DNA of 64,000 bases from Rhabditoides inermis (GCA_963966185.1 CAWZYM010000124.1:248001-312000); one strand, 5' to 3'. Counted from the stretch's first letter, positions 1 through 13,756 are shown. Numbers and translations are program-made. The notes: a model not told the origin generated them from the letters alone.

Positions 1-2371
1 AGCATCAGCTGCCATTCATGATTTCTATCTCGAATTCAACTTAATCGAAATAGAACTTCAAGAAAATGTAGTTTGTTGCCTTGGCTTCGTTCATCTTCGT
101 AGCCCGCACCGTCCCCGATACCCATTACACGATCATTTGTCACTCGTCGAATCAATCTCCGACAGAGCATCAGCTGCCATTCATGCTTTCTATCTCGAAT
201 TCAACTTAATCGAAATAGATTTTCAAGAAAATGTAGTTTGTTGCCTTGGCTTCGTTCATCTTCGTAGCCCGCACCGTCCCCAATACCCATTACACGGTCG
301 TTTGTCACTCATCGAATCAATCTCCGACAGAGCATCAGCTGCCATTCATGATTTCTATCTCGAATTCAACTTAATCAAAATAGAACTTCAAGAAAATTTA
401 GTTTGTTGCCTTGGCTTCGTTCATCTTCGTAGCCCGCACCGTCCCCAATACCCATTACACGGTCGTTTGTCACTCATTGAATCAATATCCGACAGAGCAT
501 CAGCTGCTATTCATGATTTCTATCTTAAATTCAACTTAATCAAAATAGAACTTCAAGAAAATGTAGTTTGTTGCCTTGGATTCGTTTATCACCGTAGCCC
601 GCACCGTCCCCGATACCCATTACACGATCGTTTGTCAGTCGTCGAATCAATCTCCGACAGAGCATCAGCTGCCATTCATGATTTCTATCTCGAATTCAAC
701 TTAATCGAAATAGAACTTCAAGAAAATGTAGTTTGTTGCCTTGGCTTCGTTCATCTTCGTAGCCCGCACCGTCCCCGATACCCATTACACGATCATTTGT
801 CACTCGTCGAATCAATCTCCGACAGAGCATCAGCTGCCATTCATGCTTTCTATCTCGAATTCAACTTAATCGAAATAGATTTTCAAGAAAATGTAGTTTG
901 TTGCCTTGGCTTCGTTCATCTTCGTAGCCCGCACCGTCCCCGATACCCACTAAACGATCGTTTGTCACTCGTCGAATCAATCTCCGACAGAGCATCAGCT
1001 GCCATTCAAAATTTCTATCTTGAATTCTACTTAAACAAGGTAGAACTTCGAGAAAATGTAGTTTGTTGCCTTTGCTTCGTTCATCTTCGTAGCCCGCACC
1101 GTCCCCAATACCCATTACACGGTCGTTTGTCACTCATCGAATCAATCTCCGACAGAGCATCAGCTGCCATTCATGATTTCTATCTCGAATTCAACTTAAT
1201 CGTAATAGAACTTCAAGAAAATGTAGTTTGTTGCCTTGGCTTCGTTCATCTTCGTAGCCCGCACCGTCCCCGATACCCATTACACGATCATTTGTCACTC
1301 GTCGAATCAATCTCCGCCAGAGCATCAGCTGCTATTCATGATTTCTACCTTGAATTCAACTTAATCAAAATAGAACTTCAAGAAAATGTAGTTTGTTGCC
1401 TTGGATTCGTTTATCACCGTAGCCCGCACCGTCCCCAATACCCATTACACGGTCGTTTGTCACTCATCGAATCAATCTCCGCCAGAGCATCAGCTGCCAT
1501 TCATGATTTCTATCTCGAATTCAACTTAATCAAAATAGAACTTCGAGAAAATTTAGTTTGTTGCCTTGGCTTCGTTCATCTTCGTAGCCCGCACCGTCCC
1601 CAATACCCATTACACGGTCGTTTGTCACTCATCGAATCAATCTCCGACAGAGCATCAGCCGCCATTCATGATTTCTATCTCGAATACAACTTAATCAAAA
1701 TAGAACTTCGAGAAAATTTAGTTTGTTGCCTTGGCTTCGTTCATCTTCGTAGCCCGCACCGTCCCCAATACCCATTACACGGTCGTTTGTCACTCATTGA
1801 ATCAATATCCGACAGAGCATCAGCTGCTATTCATGATTTCTATCTTAAATTCAACTTAATCAGAATAGAACTTCAAGAAAATGTAGTTTGTTGCCTTGGA
1901 TTCGTTTATCACCGTAGCCCGCACCGTCCCCGATACCCATTACACGATCGTTTGTCAGTCGTCGAATCAATCTCCGACAGAGCATCAGCTGCCATTCATG
2001 ATTTCTATCTCGAATTCAACTTAATCGAAATAGAACTTCGAGAAAATTTAGTTTGTTGCCTTGGCTTCGTTCATCTTCGTAGCCCGCACCGTCCCCAATA
2101 CCCATTACACGGTCGTTTGTCACTCATTGAATCAATATCCGACAGAGCATCAGCTGCTATTCATGATTTCTATCTCGAATACAACTTAATCAAAATAGAA
2201 CTTCCAGAAAGTGTAGTTTGTTGCCTTGGCTTCGTTCATCTTCGTATCCCGCACCGTCCCCGATACCCACTAAACGATCGTTTGTCACTCATCGAATCAA
2301 TCTCCGACAGAGCATCAGCTGCCATTCATGATTTCTATCTCGAATTCAACTTAATCGAAATAGAACTTTAA
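1..2371. repeat. Left block, hybrid-rich satellite monomers
   Basis: The class order from 137 is A-K1-k-E-A-N-V-W-R-Y-r-(E/R hybrid)-(P-like)-E*. It contains the K1-k-E-A-N-V-W-R-Y-r core of the neighbouring 22-monomer HOR. Both ends differ from it. The A monomer at 137-301 carries the wrong tail (CAA at codon 49, GGT CGT at codons 54-55). The monomer at 1952-2116 has an E left half and an R right half. The monomer at 2117-2281 has a k-like head (gctgctattcatgat) on a P body. The block ends with the recurrent TAA at 2369-2371. Its true left boundary lies outside the window. Confidence 0.85.
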
Positions 2372-5300
2372 GAAAATGTAGTTTGTTGCCTTGGCTTCGT
2401 TCATCTTCGTAGCCCGCACCGTCCCCGATACCCATTACACGATCATTTGTCACTCGTCGAATCAATCTCCGACAGAGCATCAGCTGCCATTCATAATTTC
2501 TATCTTGAATTCTACCTAAACAAGGTAGAACTTCGAGAAAATGTAGTTTGTTGCCTTGGCTTCGTTCATCTTCGTAGCCCGCACCGTCCCCAATACCCAT
2601 TACACGGTCGTTTGTCACTCATCGAATCAATCTCCGACAGAGCATCAGCTGCCATTCATGATTTCTATTCTAAATTCAACTTAACCAAAACAGAACTTCC
2701 AGAAAATGTAGTTTGTTGCCTTGGCTTCGTTCATCTTCGTAGCCCGCACCGTCCCCAATACCCATTACACGGTCGTTTGTCACTCATCGAATCAATCTCC
2801 GACAGAGCATCAGCTGCCATTCATGATTTCTATCTCGAATTCAACTTAATCAAAATAGAACTTCAAGAAAATTTAGTTTGTTGCCTTGGCTTCGTTCATC
2901 TTCGTAGCCCGCACCGTCCCCAATACCCATTACACGGTCGTTTGTCACTCATTGAATCAATATCCGACAGAGCATCAGCTGCTATTCATGATTTCTATCT
3001 TAAATTCAACTTAATTAAAATAGAACTTCAAGAAAATGTAGTTTGTTGCCTTGGATTCGTTTATCACCGTAGCCCGCACCGTCCCCGATACCCATTACAC
3101 GATCGTTTGTCAGTCGTCGAATCAATCTCCGACAGAGCATCAGCTGCCATTCATGATTTCTATCTCGAATTCAACTTAATCGAAATAGAACTTCAAGAAA
3201 ATGTAGTTTGTTGCCTTGGCTTCGTTCATCTTCGTAGCCCGCACCGTCCCCGATACCCATTACACGATCATTTGTCACTCGTCGAATCAATCTCCGACAG
3301 AGCATCAGCTGCCATTCATGCTTTCTATCTCGAATTCAACTTAATCGAAATAGATTTTCAAGAAAATGTAGTTTGTTGCCTTGGCTTCGTTCATCTTCGT
3401 AGCCCGCACCGTCCCCGATACCCACTAAACGATCGTTTGTCACTCGTCGAATCAATCTCCGACAGAGCATCAGCTGCCATTCAAAATTTCTATCTTGAAT
3501 TCTACTTAAACAAGGTAGAACTTCGAGAAAATGTAGTTTGTTGCCTTTGCTTCGTTCATCTTCGTAGCCCGCACCGTCCCCAATACCCATTACACGGTCG
3601 TTTGTCACTCATCGAATCAATCTCCGACAGAGCATCAGCTGCCATTCATGATTTCTATCTCGAATTCAACTTAATCGTAATAGAACTTCAAGAAAATGTA
3701 GTTTGTTGCCTTGGCTTCGTTCATCTTCGTAGCCCGCACCGTCCCCGATACCCATTACACGATCATTTGTCATTCGTCGAATCAATCTCCGCCAGAGCAT
3801 CAGCTGCTATTCATGATTTCTATCTTGAATTCAACTTAATCAAAATAGAACTTCAAGAAAATGTAGTTTGTTGCCTTGGATTCGTTTATCACCGTAGCCC
3901 GCACCGTCCCCAATACCCATTACACGGTCGTTTGTCACTCATCGAATCAATCTCCGCCAGAGCATCAGCTGCCATTCATGATTTCTATCTCGAATTCAAC
4001 TTAATCAAAATAGAACTTCGAGAAAATTTAGTTTGTTGCCTTGGCTTCGTTCATCTTCGTAGCCCGCACCGTCCCCAATACCCATTACACGGTCGTTTGT
4101 CACTCATCGAATCAATCTCCGACAGAGCATCAGCCGCCATTCATGATTTCTATCTCGAATACAACTTAATCAAAACAGAACTTCCAGAAAATGTAGTTTG
4201 TTGCCTTGGCTTCGTTCATCTTCGTAGCCCGCACCGTCCCCAATACCCATTACACGGTCGTTTGTCACTCATCGAATCAATCTCCGACAGAGCATCAGCT
4301 GCCATTCATGATTTCTATCTCGAATTCAACTTAATCAAAATAGAACTTCAAGAAAATTTAGTTTGTTGCCTTGGCTTCGTTCATCTTCGTAGCCCGCACC
4401 GTCCCCAATACCCATTACACGGTCGTTTGTCACTCATTGAATCAATATCCGACAGAGCATCAGCTGCTATTCATGATTTCTATCTTAAATTCAACTTAAT
4501 CAAAATAGAACTTCAAGAAAATGTAGTTTGTTGCCTTGGATTCGTTTATCACCGTAGCCCGCACCGTCCCCGATACCCATTACACGATCGTTTGTCAGTC
4601 GTCGAATCAATCTCCGACAGAGCATCAGCTGCCATTCATGATTTCTATCTCGAATTCAACTTAATCGAAATAGAACTTCAAGAAAATGTAGTTTGTTGCC
4701 TTGGCTTCGTTCATCTTCGTAGCCCGCACCGTCCCCGATACCCATTACACGATCATTTGTCACTCGTCGAATCAATCTCCGACAGAGCATCAGCTGCCAT
4801 TCATGCTTTCTATCTCGAATTCAACTTAATCGAAATAGATTTTCAAGAAAATGTAGTTTGTTGCCTTGGCTTCGTTCATCTTCGTAGCCCGCACCGTCCC
4901 CGATACCCACTAAACGATCGTTTGTCACTCGTCGAATCAATCTCCGACAGAGCATCAGCTGCCATTCAAAATTTCCATCTTGAATTCTACTTAAACAAGG
5001 TAGAACTTCGAGAAAATGTAGTTTGTTGCCTTTGCTTCGTTCATCTTCGTAGCCCGCACCGTCCCCAATACCCATTACACGGTCGTTTGTCACTCATCGA
5101 ATCAATCTCCGACAGAGCATCAGCTGCCATTCATGATTTCTATCTCGAATTCAACTTAATCGTAATAGAACTTCAAGAAAATGTAGTTTGTTGCCTTGGC
5201 TTCGTTCATCTTCGTAGCCCGCACCGTCCCCGATACCCATTACACGATCATTTGTCATTCGTCGAATCAATCTCCGCCAGAGCATCAGCTGCTATTCATG

Positions 5301-6001
5301 ATTTCTATCTTGAATTCAACTTAATCAAAATAGAACTTCAAGAAAATGTAGTTTGTTGCCTTGGATTCGTTTATCACCGTAGCCCGCACCGTCCCCAATA
5401 CCCATTACACGGTCGTTTGTCACTCATCGAATCAATCTCCGCCAGAGCATCAGCTGCCATTCATGATTTCTATCTCGAATTCAACTTAATCAAAATAGAA
5501 CTTCGAGAAAATTTAGTTTGTTGCCTTGGCTTCGTTCATCTTCGTAGCCCGCACCGTCCCCAATACCCATTACACGGTCGTTTGTCACTCATCGAATCAA
5601 TCTCCGACAGAGCATCAGCCGCCATTCATGATTTCTATCTCGAATACAACTTAATCAAAATAGAACTTCGAGAAAATTTAGTTTGTTGCCTTGGCTTCGT
5701 TCATCTTCGTAGCCCGCACCGTCCCCAATACCCATTACACGGTCGTTTGTCACTCATTGAATCAATATCCGACAGAGCATCAGCTGCTATTCATGATTTC
5801 TATCTTAAATTCAACTTAATCAGAATAGAACTTCAAGAAAATGTAGTTTGTTGCCTTGGATTCGTTTATCACCGTAGCCCGCACCGTCCCCGATACCCAT
5901 TACACGATCGTTTGTCAGTCGTCGAATCAATCTCCGACAGAGCATCAGCTGCCATTCATGATTTCTATCTCGAATTCAACTTAATCGAAATAGAACTTTA
6001 A
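2372..6001. repeat. 22-monomer HOR, copy 1 (3630 bp)
   Basis: Twenty-two monomers in the order n-T-K1-k-E-A-N-V-W-R-(Y/T)-K1-k-E-A-N-V-W-R-Y-r-E*. The nine-monomer cassette T-K1-k-E-A-N-V-W-R occurs twice, 1485-1650 bp apart. The second copy begins with a Y/T hybrid monomer. The unit ends at the TAA at 5999-6001, which I use only as a phase marker. I see about six single-base differences from copy 2 over 3630 bp, for example tattcta against tatttta near 2670, ttaatt against ttaatc near 3015, and ttccat against ttctat near 4976. This indicates a recent duplication or ongoing homogenisation. Confidence 0.93.
4097..4261. repeat. Y/T hybrid monomer, exchange junction
   Basis: The left side is class Y: gccgcc at 4133-4138, the TAC codon with its a at 4161, and t at 4170. 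The right side is class T: c at 4176 in aaaacag, then cttccagaaaatg. The switch therefore lies between 4170 and 4176. It joins the end of one nine-monomer cassette to the start of the next, as expected for an unequal exchange between cassettes. The same junction recurs 3630 bp downstream. Confidence 0.85.
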
Positions 6002-9000
6002 GAAAATGTAGTTTGTTGCCTTGGCTTCGTTCATCTTCGTAGCCCGCACCGTCCCCGATACCCATTACACGATCATTTGTCACTCGTCGAATCAATCTCC
6101 GACAGAGCATCAGCTGCCATTCATAATTTTTATCTTGAATTCTACTTAAACAAGGTAGAACTTCGAGAAAATGTAGTTTGTTGCCTTGGCTTCGTTCATC
6201 TTCGTAGCCCGCACCGTCCCCAATACCCATTACACGGTCGTTTGTCACTCATCGAATCAATCTCCGACAGAGCATCAGCTGCCATTCATGATTTCTATTT
6301 TAAATTCAACTTAACCAAAACAGAACTTCCAGAAAATGTAGTTTGTTGCCTTGGCTTCGTTCATCTTCGTAGCCCGCACCGTCCCCAATACCCATTACAC
6401 GGTCGTTTGTCACTCATCGAATCAATCTCCGACAGAGCATCAGCTGCCATTCATGATTTCTATCTCGAATTCAACTTAATCAAAATAGAACTTCAAGAAA
6501 ATTTAGTTTGTTGCCTTGGCTTCGTTCATCTTCGTAGCCCGCACCGTCCCCAATACCCATTACACGGTCGTTTGTCACTCATTGAATCAATATCCGACAG
6601 AGCATCAGCTGCTATTCATGATTTCTATCTTAAATTCAACTTAATCAAAATAGAACTTCAAGAAAATGTAGTTTGTTGCCTTGGATTCGTTTATCACCGT
6701 AGCCCGCACCGTCCCCGATACCCATTACACGATCGTTTGTCAGTCGTCGAATCAATCTCCGACAGAGCATCAGCTGCCATTCATGATTTCTATCTCAAAT
6801 TCAACTTAATCGAAATAGAACTTCAAGAAAATGTAGTTTGTTGCCTTGGCTTCGTTCATCTTCGTAGCCCGCACCGTCCCCGATACCCATTACACGATCA
6901 TTTGTCACTCGTCGAATCAATCTCCGACAGAGCATCAGCTGCCATTCATGCTTTCTATCTCGAATTCAACTTAATCGAAATAGATTTTCAAGAAAATGTA
7001 GTTTGTTGCCTTGGCTTCGTTCATCTTCGTAGCCCGCACCGTCCCCGATACCCACTAAACGATCGTTTGTCACTCGTCGAATCAATCTCCGACAGAGCAT
7101 CAGCTGCCATTCAAAATTTCTATCTTGAATTCTACTTAAACAAGGTAGAACTTCGAGAAAATGTAGTTTGTTGCCTTTGCTTCGTTCATCTTCGTAGCCC
7201 GCACCGTCCCCAATACCCATTACACGGTCGTTTGTCACTCATCGAATCAATCTCCGACAGAGCATCAGCTGCCATTCATGATTTCTATCTCGAATTCAAC
7301 TTAATCGTAATAGAACTTCAAGAAAATGTAGTTTGTTGCCTTGGCTTCGTTCATCTTCGTAGCCCGCACCGTCCCCGATACCCATTACACGATCATTTGT
7401 CATTCGTCGAATCAATCTCCGCCAGAGCATCAGCTGCTATTCATGATTTCTATCTTGAATTCAACTTAATCAAAATAGAACTTCAAGAAAATGTAGTTTG
7501 TTGCCTTGGATTCGTTTATCACCGTAGCCCGCACCGTCCCCAATACCCATTACACGGTCGTTTGTCACTCATCGAATCAATCTCCGCCAGAGCATCAGCT
7601 GCCATTCATGATTTCTATCTCGAATTCAACTTAATCAAAATAGAACTTCGAGAAAATTTAGTTTGTTGCCTTGGCTTCGTTCATCTTCGTAGCCCGCACC
7701 GTCCCCAATACCCATTACACGGTCGTTTGTCACTCATCGAATCAATCTCCGACAGAGCATCAGCCGCCATTCATGATTTCTATCTCGAATACAACTTAAT
7801 CAAAACAGAACTTCCAGAAAATGTAGTTTGTTGCCTTGGCTTCGTTCATCTTCGTAGCCCGCACCGTCCCCAATACCCATTACACGGTCGTTTGTCACTC
7901 ATCGAATCAATCTCCGACAGAGCATCAGCTGCCATTCATGATTTCTATCTCGAATTCAACTTAATCAAAATAGAACTTCAAGAAAATTTAGTTTGTTGCC
8001 TTGGCTTCGTTCATCTTCGTAGCCCGCACCGTCCCCAATACCCATTACACGGTCGTTTGTCACTCATTGAATCAATATCCGACAGAGCATCAGCTGCTAT
8101 TCATGATTTCTATCTTAAATTCAACTTAATCAAAATAGAACTTCAAGAAAATGTAGTTTGTTGCCTTGGATTCGTTTATCACCGTAGCCCGCACCGTCCC
8201 CGATACCCATTACACGATCGTTTGTCAGTCGTCGAATCAATCTCCGACAGAGCATCAGCTGCCATTCATGATTTCTATCTCGAATTCAACTTAATCGAAA
8301 TAGAACTTCAAGAAAATGTAGTTTGTTGCCTTGGCTTCGTTCATCTTCGTAGCCCGCACCGTCCCCGATACCCATTACACGATCATTTGTCACTCGTCGA
8401 ATCAATCTCCGACAGAGCATCAGCTGCCATTCATGCTTTCTATCTCGAATTCAACTTAATCGAAATAGATTTTCAAGAAAATGTAGTTTGTTGCCTTGGC
8501 TTCGTTCATCTTCGTAGCCCGCACCGTCCCCGATACCCACTAAACGATCGTTTGTCACTCGTCGAATCAATCTCCGACAGAGCATCAGCTGCCATTCAAA
8601 ATTTCTATCTTGAATTCTACTTAAACAAGGTAGAACTTCGAGAAAATGTAGTTTGTTGCCTTTGCTTCGTTCATCTTCGTAGCCCGCACCGTCCCCAATA
8701 CCCATTACACGGTCGTTTGTCACTCATCGAATCAATCTCCGACAGAGCATCAGCTGCCATTCATGATTTCTATCTCGAATTCAACTTAATCGTAATAGAA
8801 CTTCAAGAAAATGTAGTTTGTTGCCTTGGCTTCGTTCATCTTCGTAGCCCGCACCGTCCCCGATACCCATTACACGATCATTTGTCATTCGTCGAATCAA
8901 TCTCCGCCAGAGCATCAGCTGCTATTCATGATTTCTATCTTGAATTCAACTTAATCAAAATAGAACTTCAAGAAAATGTAGTTTGTTGCCTTGGATTCGT

Positions 9001-9631
9001 TTATCACCGTAGCCCGCACCGTCCCCAATACCCATTACACGGTCGTTTGTCACTCATCGAATCAATCTCCGCCAGAGCATCAGCTGCCATTCATGATTTC
9101 TATCTCGAATTCAACTTAATCAAAATAGAACTTCGAGAAAATTTAGTTTGTTGCCTTGGCTTCGTTCATCTTCGTAGCCCGCACCGTCCCCAATACCCAT
9201 TACACGGTCGTTTGTCACTCATCGAATCAATCTCCGACAGAGCATCAGCCGCCATTCATGATTTCTATCTCGAATACAACTTAATCAAAATAGAACTTCG
9301 AGAAAATTTAGTTTGTTGCCTTGGCTTCGTTCATCTTCGTAGCCCGCACCGTCCCCAATACCCATTACACGGTCGTTTGTCACTCATTGAATCAATATCC
9401 GACAGAGCATCAGCTGCTATTCATGATTTCTATCTTAAATTCAACTTAATCAGAATAGAACTTCAAGAAAATGTAGTTTGTTGCCTTGGATTCGTTTATC
9501 ACCGTAGCCCGCACCGTCCCCGATACCCATTACACGATCGTTTGTCAGTCGTCGAATCAATCTCCGACAGAGCATCAGCTGCCATTCATGATTTCTATCT
9601 CGAATTCAACTTAATCGAAATAGAACTTTAA
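6002..9631. repeat. 22-monomer HOR, copy 2 (3630 bp)
   Basis: It has the same monomer order as the preceding unit, offset by exactly 3630 bp (22x165). The fifth monomer after the phase point carries caaattc (codon 21 AAA, class e) where copy 1 has cgaattc. The internal nine-monomer duplication and the Y/T hybrid monomer are present at the same relative positions, so both predate the 22-monomer duplication. The unit ends at the shared TAA at 9629-9631. Confidence 0.93.
7727..7891. repeat. Y/T hybrid monomer, second copy
   Basis: It carries the same Y-to-T switch as 4097-4261, with the breakpoint between 7800 and 7806. It is carried inside the second 22-monomer unit, so the exchange is shared by descent rather than repeated independently. 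Confidence 0.85.
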
Positions 9632-11446
9632 GAAAATGTAGTTTGTTGCCTTGGCTTCGTTCATCTTCGTAGCCCGCACCGTCCCCGATACCCATTACAC
9701 GATCATTTGTCACTCGTCGAATCAATCTCCGACAGAGCATCAGCTGCCATTCATAATTTTTATCTTGAATTCTACTTAAACAAGGTAGAACTTCGAGAAA
9801 ATGTAGTTTGTTGCCTTGGCTTCGTTCATCTTCGTAGCCCGCACCGTCCCCAATACCCATTACACGGTCGTTTGTCACTCATTGAATCAATATCCGACAG
9901 AGCATCAGCTGCTATTCATGATTTCTATCTTAAATTCAACTTAATCAAAATAGAACTTCAAGAAAATGTAGTTTGTTGCCTTGGATTCGTTTATCACCGT
10001 AGCCCGCACCGTCCCCGATACCCATTACACGATCGTTTGTCAGTCGTCGAATCAATCTCCGACAGAGCATCAGCTGCCATTCATGATTTCTATCTCGAAT
10101 TCAACTTAATCGAAATAGAACTTCAAGAAAATGTAGTTTGTTGCCTTGGCTTCGTTCATCTTCGTAGCCCGCACCGTCCCCGATACCCATTACACGATCA
10201 TTTGTCACTCGTCGAATCAATCTCCGACAGAGCATCAGCTGCCATTCATGCTTTCTATCTCGAATTCAACTTAATCGAAATAGATTTTCAAGAAAATGTA
10301 GTTTGTTGCCTTGGCTTCGTTCATCTTCGTAGCCCGCACCGTCCCCGATACCCACTAAACGATCGTTTGTCACTCGTCGAATCAATCTCCGACAGAGCAT
10401 CAGCTGCCATTCAAAATTTCTATCTTGAATTCTACTTAAACAAGGTAGAACTTCGAGAAAATGTAGTTTGTTGCCTTTGCTTCGTTCATCTTCGTAGCCC
10501 GCACCGTCCCCAATACCCATTACACGGTCGTTTGTCACTCATCGAATCAATCTCCGACAGAGCATCAGCTGCCATTCATGATTTCTATCTCGAATTCAAC
10601 TTAATCGTAATAGAACTTCAAGAAAATGTAGTTTGTTGCCTTGGCTTCGTTCATCTTCGTAGCCCGCACCGTCCCCGATACCCATTACACGATCATTTGT
10701 CATTCGTCGAATCAATCTCCGCCAGAGCATCAGCTGCTATTCATGATTTCTATCTTGAATTCAACTTAATCAAAATAGAACTTCAAGAAAATGTAGTTTG
10801 TTGCCTTGGATTCGTTTATCACCGTAGCCCGCACCGTCCCCAATACCCATTACACGGTCGTTTGTCACTCATCGAATCAATCTCCGCCAGAGCATCAGCT
10901 GCCATTCATGATTTCTATCTCGAATTCAACTTAATCAAAATAGAACTTCGAGAAAATTTAGTTTGTTGCCTTGGCTTCGTTCATCTTCGTAGCCCGCACC
11001 GTCCCCAATACCCATTACACGGTCGTTTGTCACTCATCGAATCAATCTCCGACAGAGCATCAGCCGCCATTCATGATTTCTATCTCGAATACAACTTAAT
11101 CAAAATAGAACTTCGAGAAAATTTAGTTTGTTGCCTTGGCTTCGTTCATCTTCGTAGCCCGCACCGTCCCCAATACCCATTACACGGTCGTTTGTCACTC
11201 ATTGAATCAATATCCGACAGAGCATCAGCTGCTATTCATGATTTCTATCTTAAATTCAACTTAATCAGAATAGAACTTCAAGAAAATGTAGTTTGTTGCC
11301 TTGGATTCGTTTATCACCGTAGCCCGCACCGTCCCCGATACCCATTACACGATCGTTTGTCAGTCGTCGAATCAATCTCCGACAGAGCATCAGCTGCCAT
11401 TCATGATTTCTATCTCGAATTCAACTTAATCGAAATAGAACTTTAA
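9632..11446. repeat. 11-monomer contraction of the HOR (1815 bp)
   Basis: The order is n-k-E-A-N-V-W-R-Y-r-E*. This is the 22-monomer unit with eleven monomers missing, from T of the first cassette to the K1 before the second k. The n monomer is followed directly by attgaatcaatatcc, which elsewhere precedes k after K1, so the junction lies between about 9806 (n-type gtag) and 9882. It ends at the same TAA (11444-11446) as the full-length units. Confidence 0.88.
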
Positions 11447-13756
11447 GAAAATGTAGTTTGTTGCCTTGGCTTCGTTCATCTTCGTAGCCCGCACCGTCCC
11501 CGATACCCATTACACGATCATTTGTCACTCGTCGAATCAATCTCCGACAGAGCATCAGCTGCCATTCATAATTTTTATCTTGAATTCTACTTAAACAAGG
11601 TAGAACTTCGAGAAAATGTAGTTTGTTGCCTTGGCTTCGTTCATCTTCGTAGCCCGCACCGTCCCCAATACCCATTACACGGTCGTTTGTCACTCATCGA
11701 ATCAATCTCCGACAGAGCATCAGCTGCCATTCATGATTTCTATTTTAAATTCAACTTAACCAAAACAGAACTTCCAGAAAATGTAGTTTGTTGCCTTGGC
11801 TTCGTTCATCTTCGTAGCCCGCACCGTCCCCAATACCCATTACACGGTCGTTTGTCACTCATCGAATCAATCTCCGACAGAGCATCAGCTGCCATTCATG
11901 ATTTCTATCTCGAATTCAACTTAATCAAAATAGAACTTCAAGAAAATTTAGTTTGTTGCCTTGGCTTCGTTCATCTTCGTAGCCCGCACCGTCCCCAATA
12001 CCCATTACACGGTCGTTTGTCACTCATTGAATCAATATCCGACAGAGCATCAGCTGCTATTCATGATTTCTATCTTAAATTCAACTTAATCAAAATAGAA
12101 CTTCAAGAAAATGTAGTTTGTTGCCTTGGATTCGTTTATCACCGTAGCCCGCACCGTCCCCGATACCCATTACACGATCGTTTGTCAGTCGTCGAATCAA
12201 TCTCCGACAGAGCATCAGCTGCCATTCATGATTTCTATCTCAAATTCAACTTAATCGAAATAGAACTTCAAGAAAATGTAGTTTGTTGCCTTGGCTTCGT
12301 TCATCTTCGTAGCCCGCACCGTCCCCGATACCCATTACACGATCATTTGTCACTCGTCGAATCAATCTCCGACAGAGCATCAGCTGCCATTCATGCTTTC
12401 TATCTCGAATTCAACTTAATCGAAATAGATTTTCAAGAAAATGTAGTTTGTTGCCTTGGCTTCGTTCATCTTCGTAGCCCGCACCGTCCCCGATACCCAC
12501 TAAACGATCGTTTGTAACTCGTCGAATCAATCTCCGACAGAGCATCAGCTGCCATTCAAAATTTCTATCTTGAATTCTACTTAAACAAGGTAGAACTTCG
12601 AGAAAATGTAGTTTGTTGCCTTTGCTTCGTTCATCTTCGTAGCCCGCACCGTCCCCAATACCCATTACACGGTCGTTTGTCACTCATCGAATCAATCTCC
12701 GACAGAGCATCAGCTGCCATTCATGATTTCTATCTCGAATTCAACTTAATCGTAATAGAACTTCAAGAAAATGTAGTTTGTTGCCTTGGCTTCGTTCATC
12801 TTCGTAGCCCGCACCGTCCCCGATACCCATTACACGATCATTTGTCACTCGTCGAATCAATCTCCGACAGAGCATCAGCTGCCATTCATAATTTCTATCT
12901 CGAATACAACTTAATCAAAATAGAACTTCCAGAAAGTGTAGTTTGTTGCCTTGGCTTCGTTCATCTTCGTAGCCCGCACCGTCCCCGATACCCACTAAAC
13001 GATCGTTTGTCACTCGTCGAATCAATCTCCGACAGAGCATCAGCTGCCATTCATAATTTCTATCTTGAATTCTACTTAAACAAGGTAGAACTTCGAGAAA
13101 ATGTAGTTTGTTGCCTTGGCTTCGTTCATCTTCGTAGCCCGCACCGTCCCCGATACCCAATACACGATCGTTTGTCAGTCGTCGAATCAATCTCCGACAG
13201 AGCATCAGCTGCCATTCATAATTTTTATCTTGAATTCTACTTAAACAAGGTAGAACTTCGAGAAAATGTAGTTTGTTGCCTTGGCTTCGTTCATCTTCGT
13301 AGCCCGCACCGTCCCCAATACCCATTACACGGTCGTTTGTCACTCATCGAATCAATCTCCGACAGAGCATCAGCCGCCATTCATGATTTCTATCTCGAAT
13401 ACAACTTAATCAAAATAGAACTTCGAGAAAATTTAGTTTGTTGCCTTGGCTTCGTTCATCTTCGTAGCCCGCACCGTCCCCAATACCCATTACACGGTCG
13501 TTTGTCACTCATTGAATCAATATCCGACAGAGCATCAGCTGCTATTCATGATTTCTATCTTAAATTCAACTTAATCAGAATAGAACTTCAAGAAAATGTA
13601 GTTTGTTGCCTTGGATTCGTTTATCACCGTAGCCCGCACCGTCCCCGATACCCATTACACGATCGTTTGTCAGTCGTCGAATCAATCTCCGACAGAGCAT
13701 CAGCTGCCATTCATGTTTTCTATCTCGAATTCAACTTAATCGAAATAGAACTTTAA
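11447..13756. repeat. 14-monomer transition block, first P-n-n cassette
   Basis: The order is n-T-K1-k-e-A-N*-V-P-n-n-Y-r-U*. It starts like the 22-monomer HOR, but V is followed by P-n-n rather than W-R. It introduces two markers absent upstream: the TAA that replaces TCA at codon 2 of N (12515-12517) and the U monomer with GTT at codon 17. A near-identical copy starts at 16562, 5115 bp (31 monomers) downstream. I noticed one difference between them (ttttatc near 13223 against tttcatc near 18338). Confidence 0.88.
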
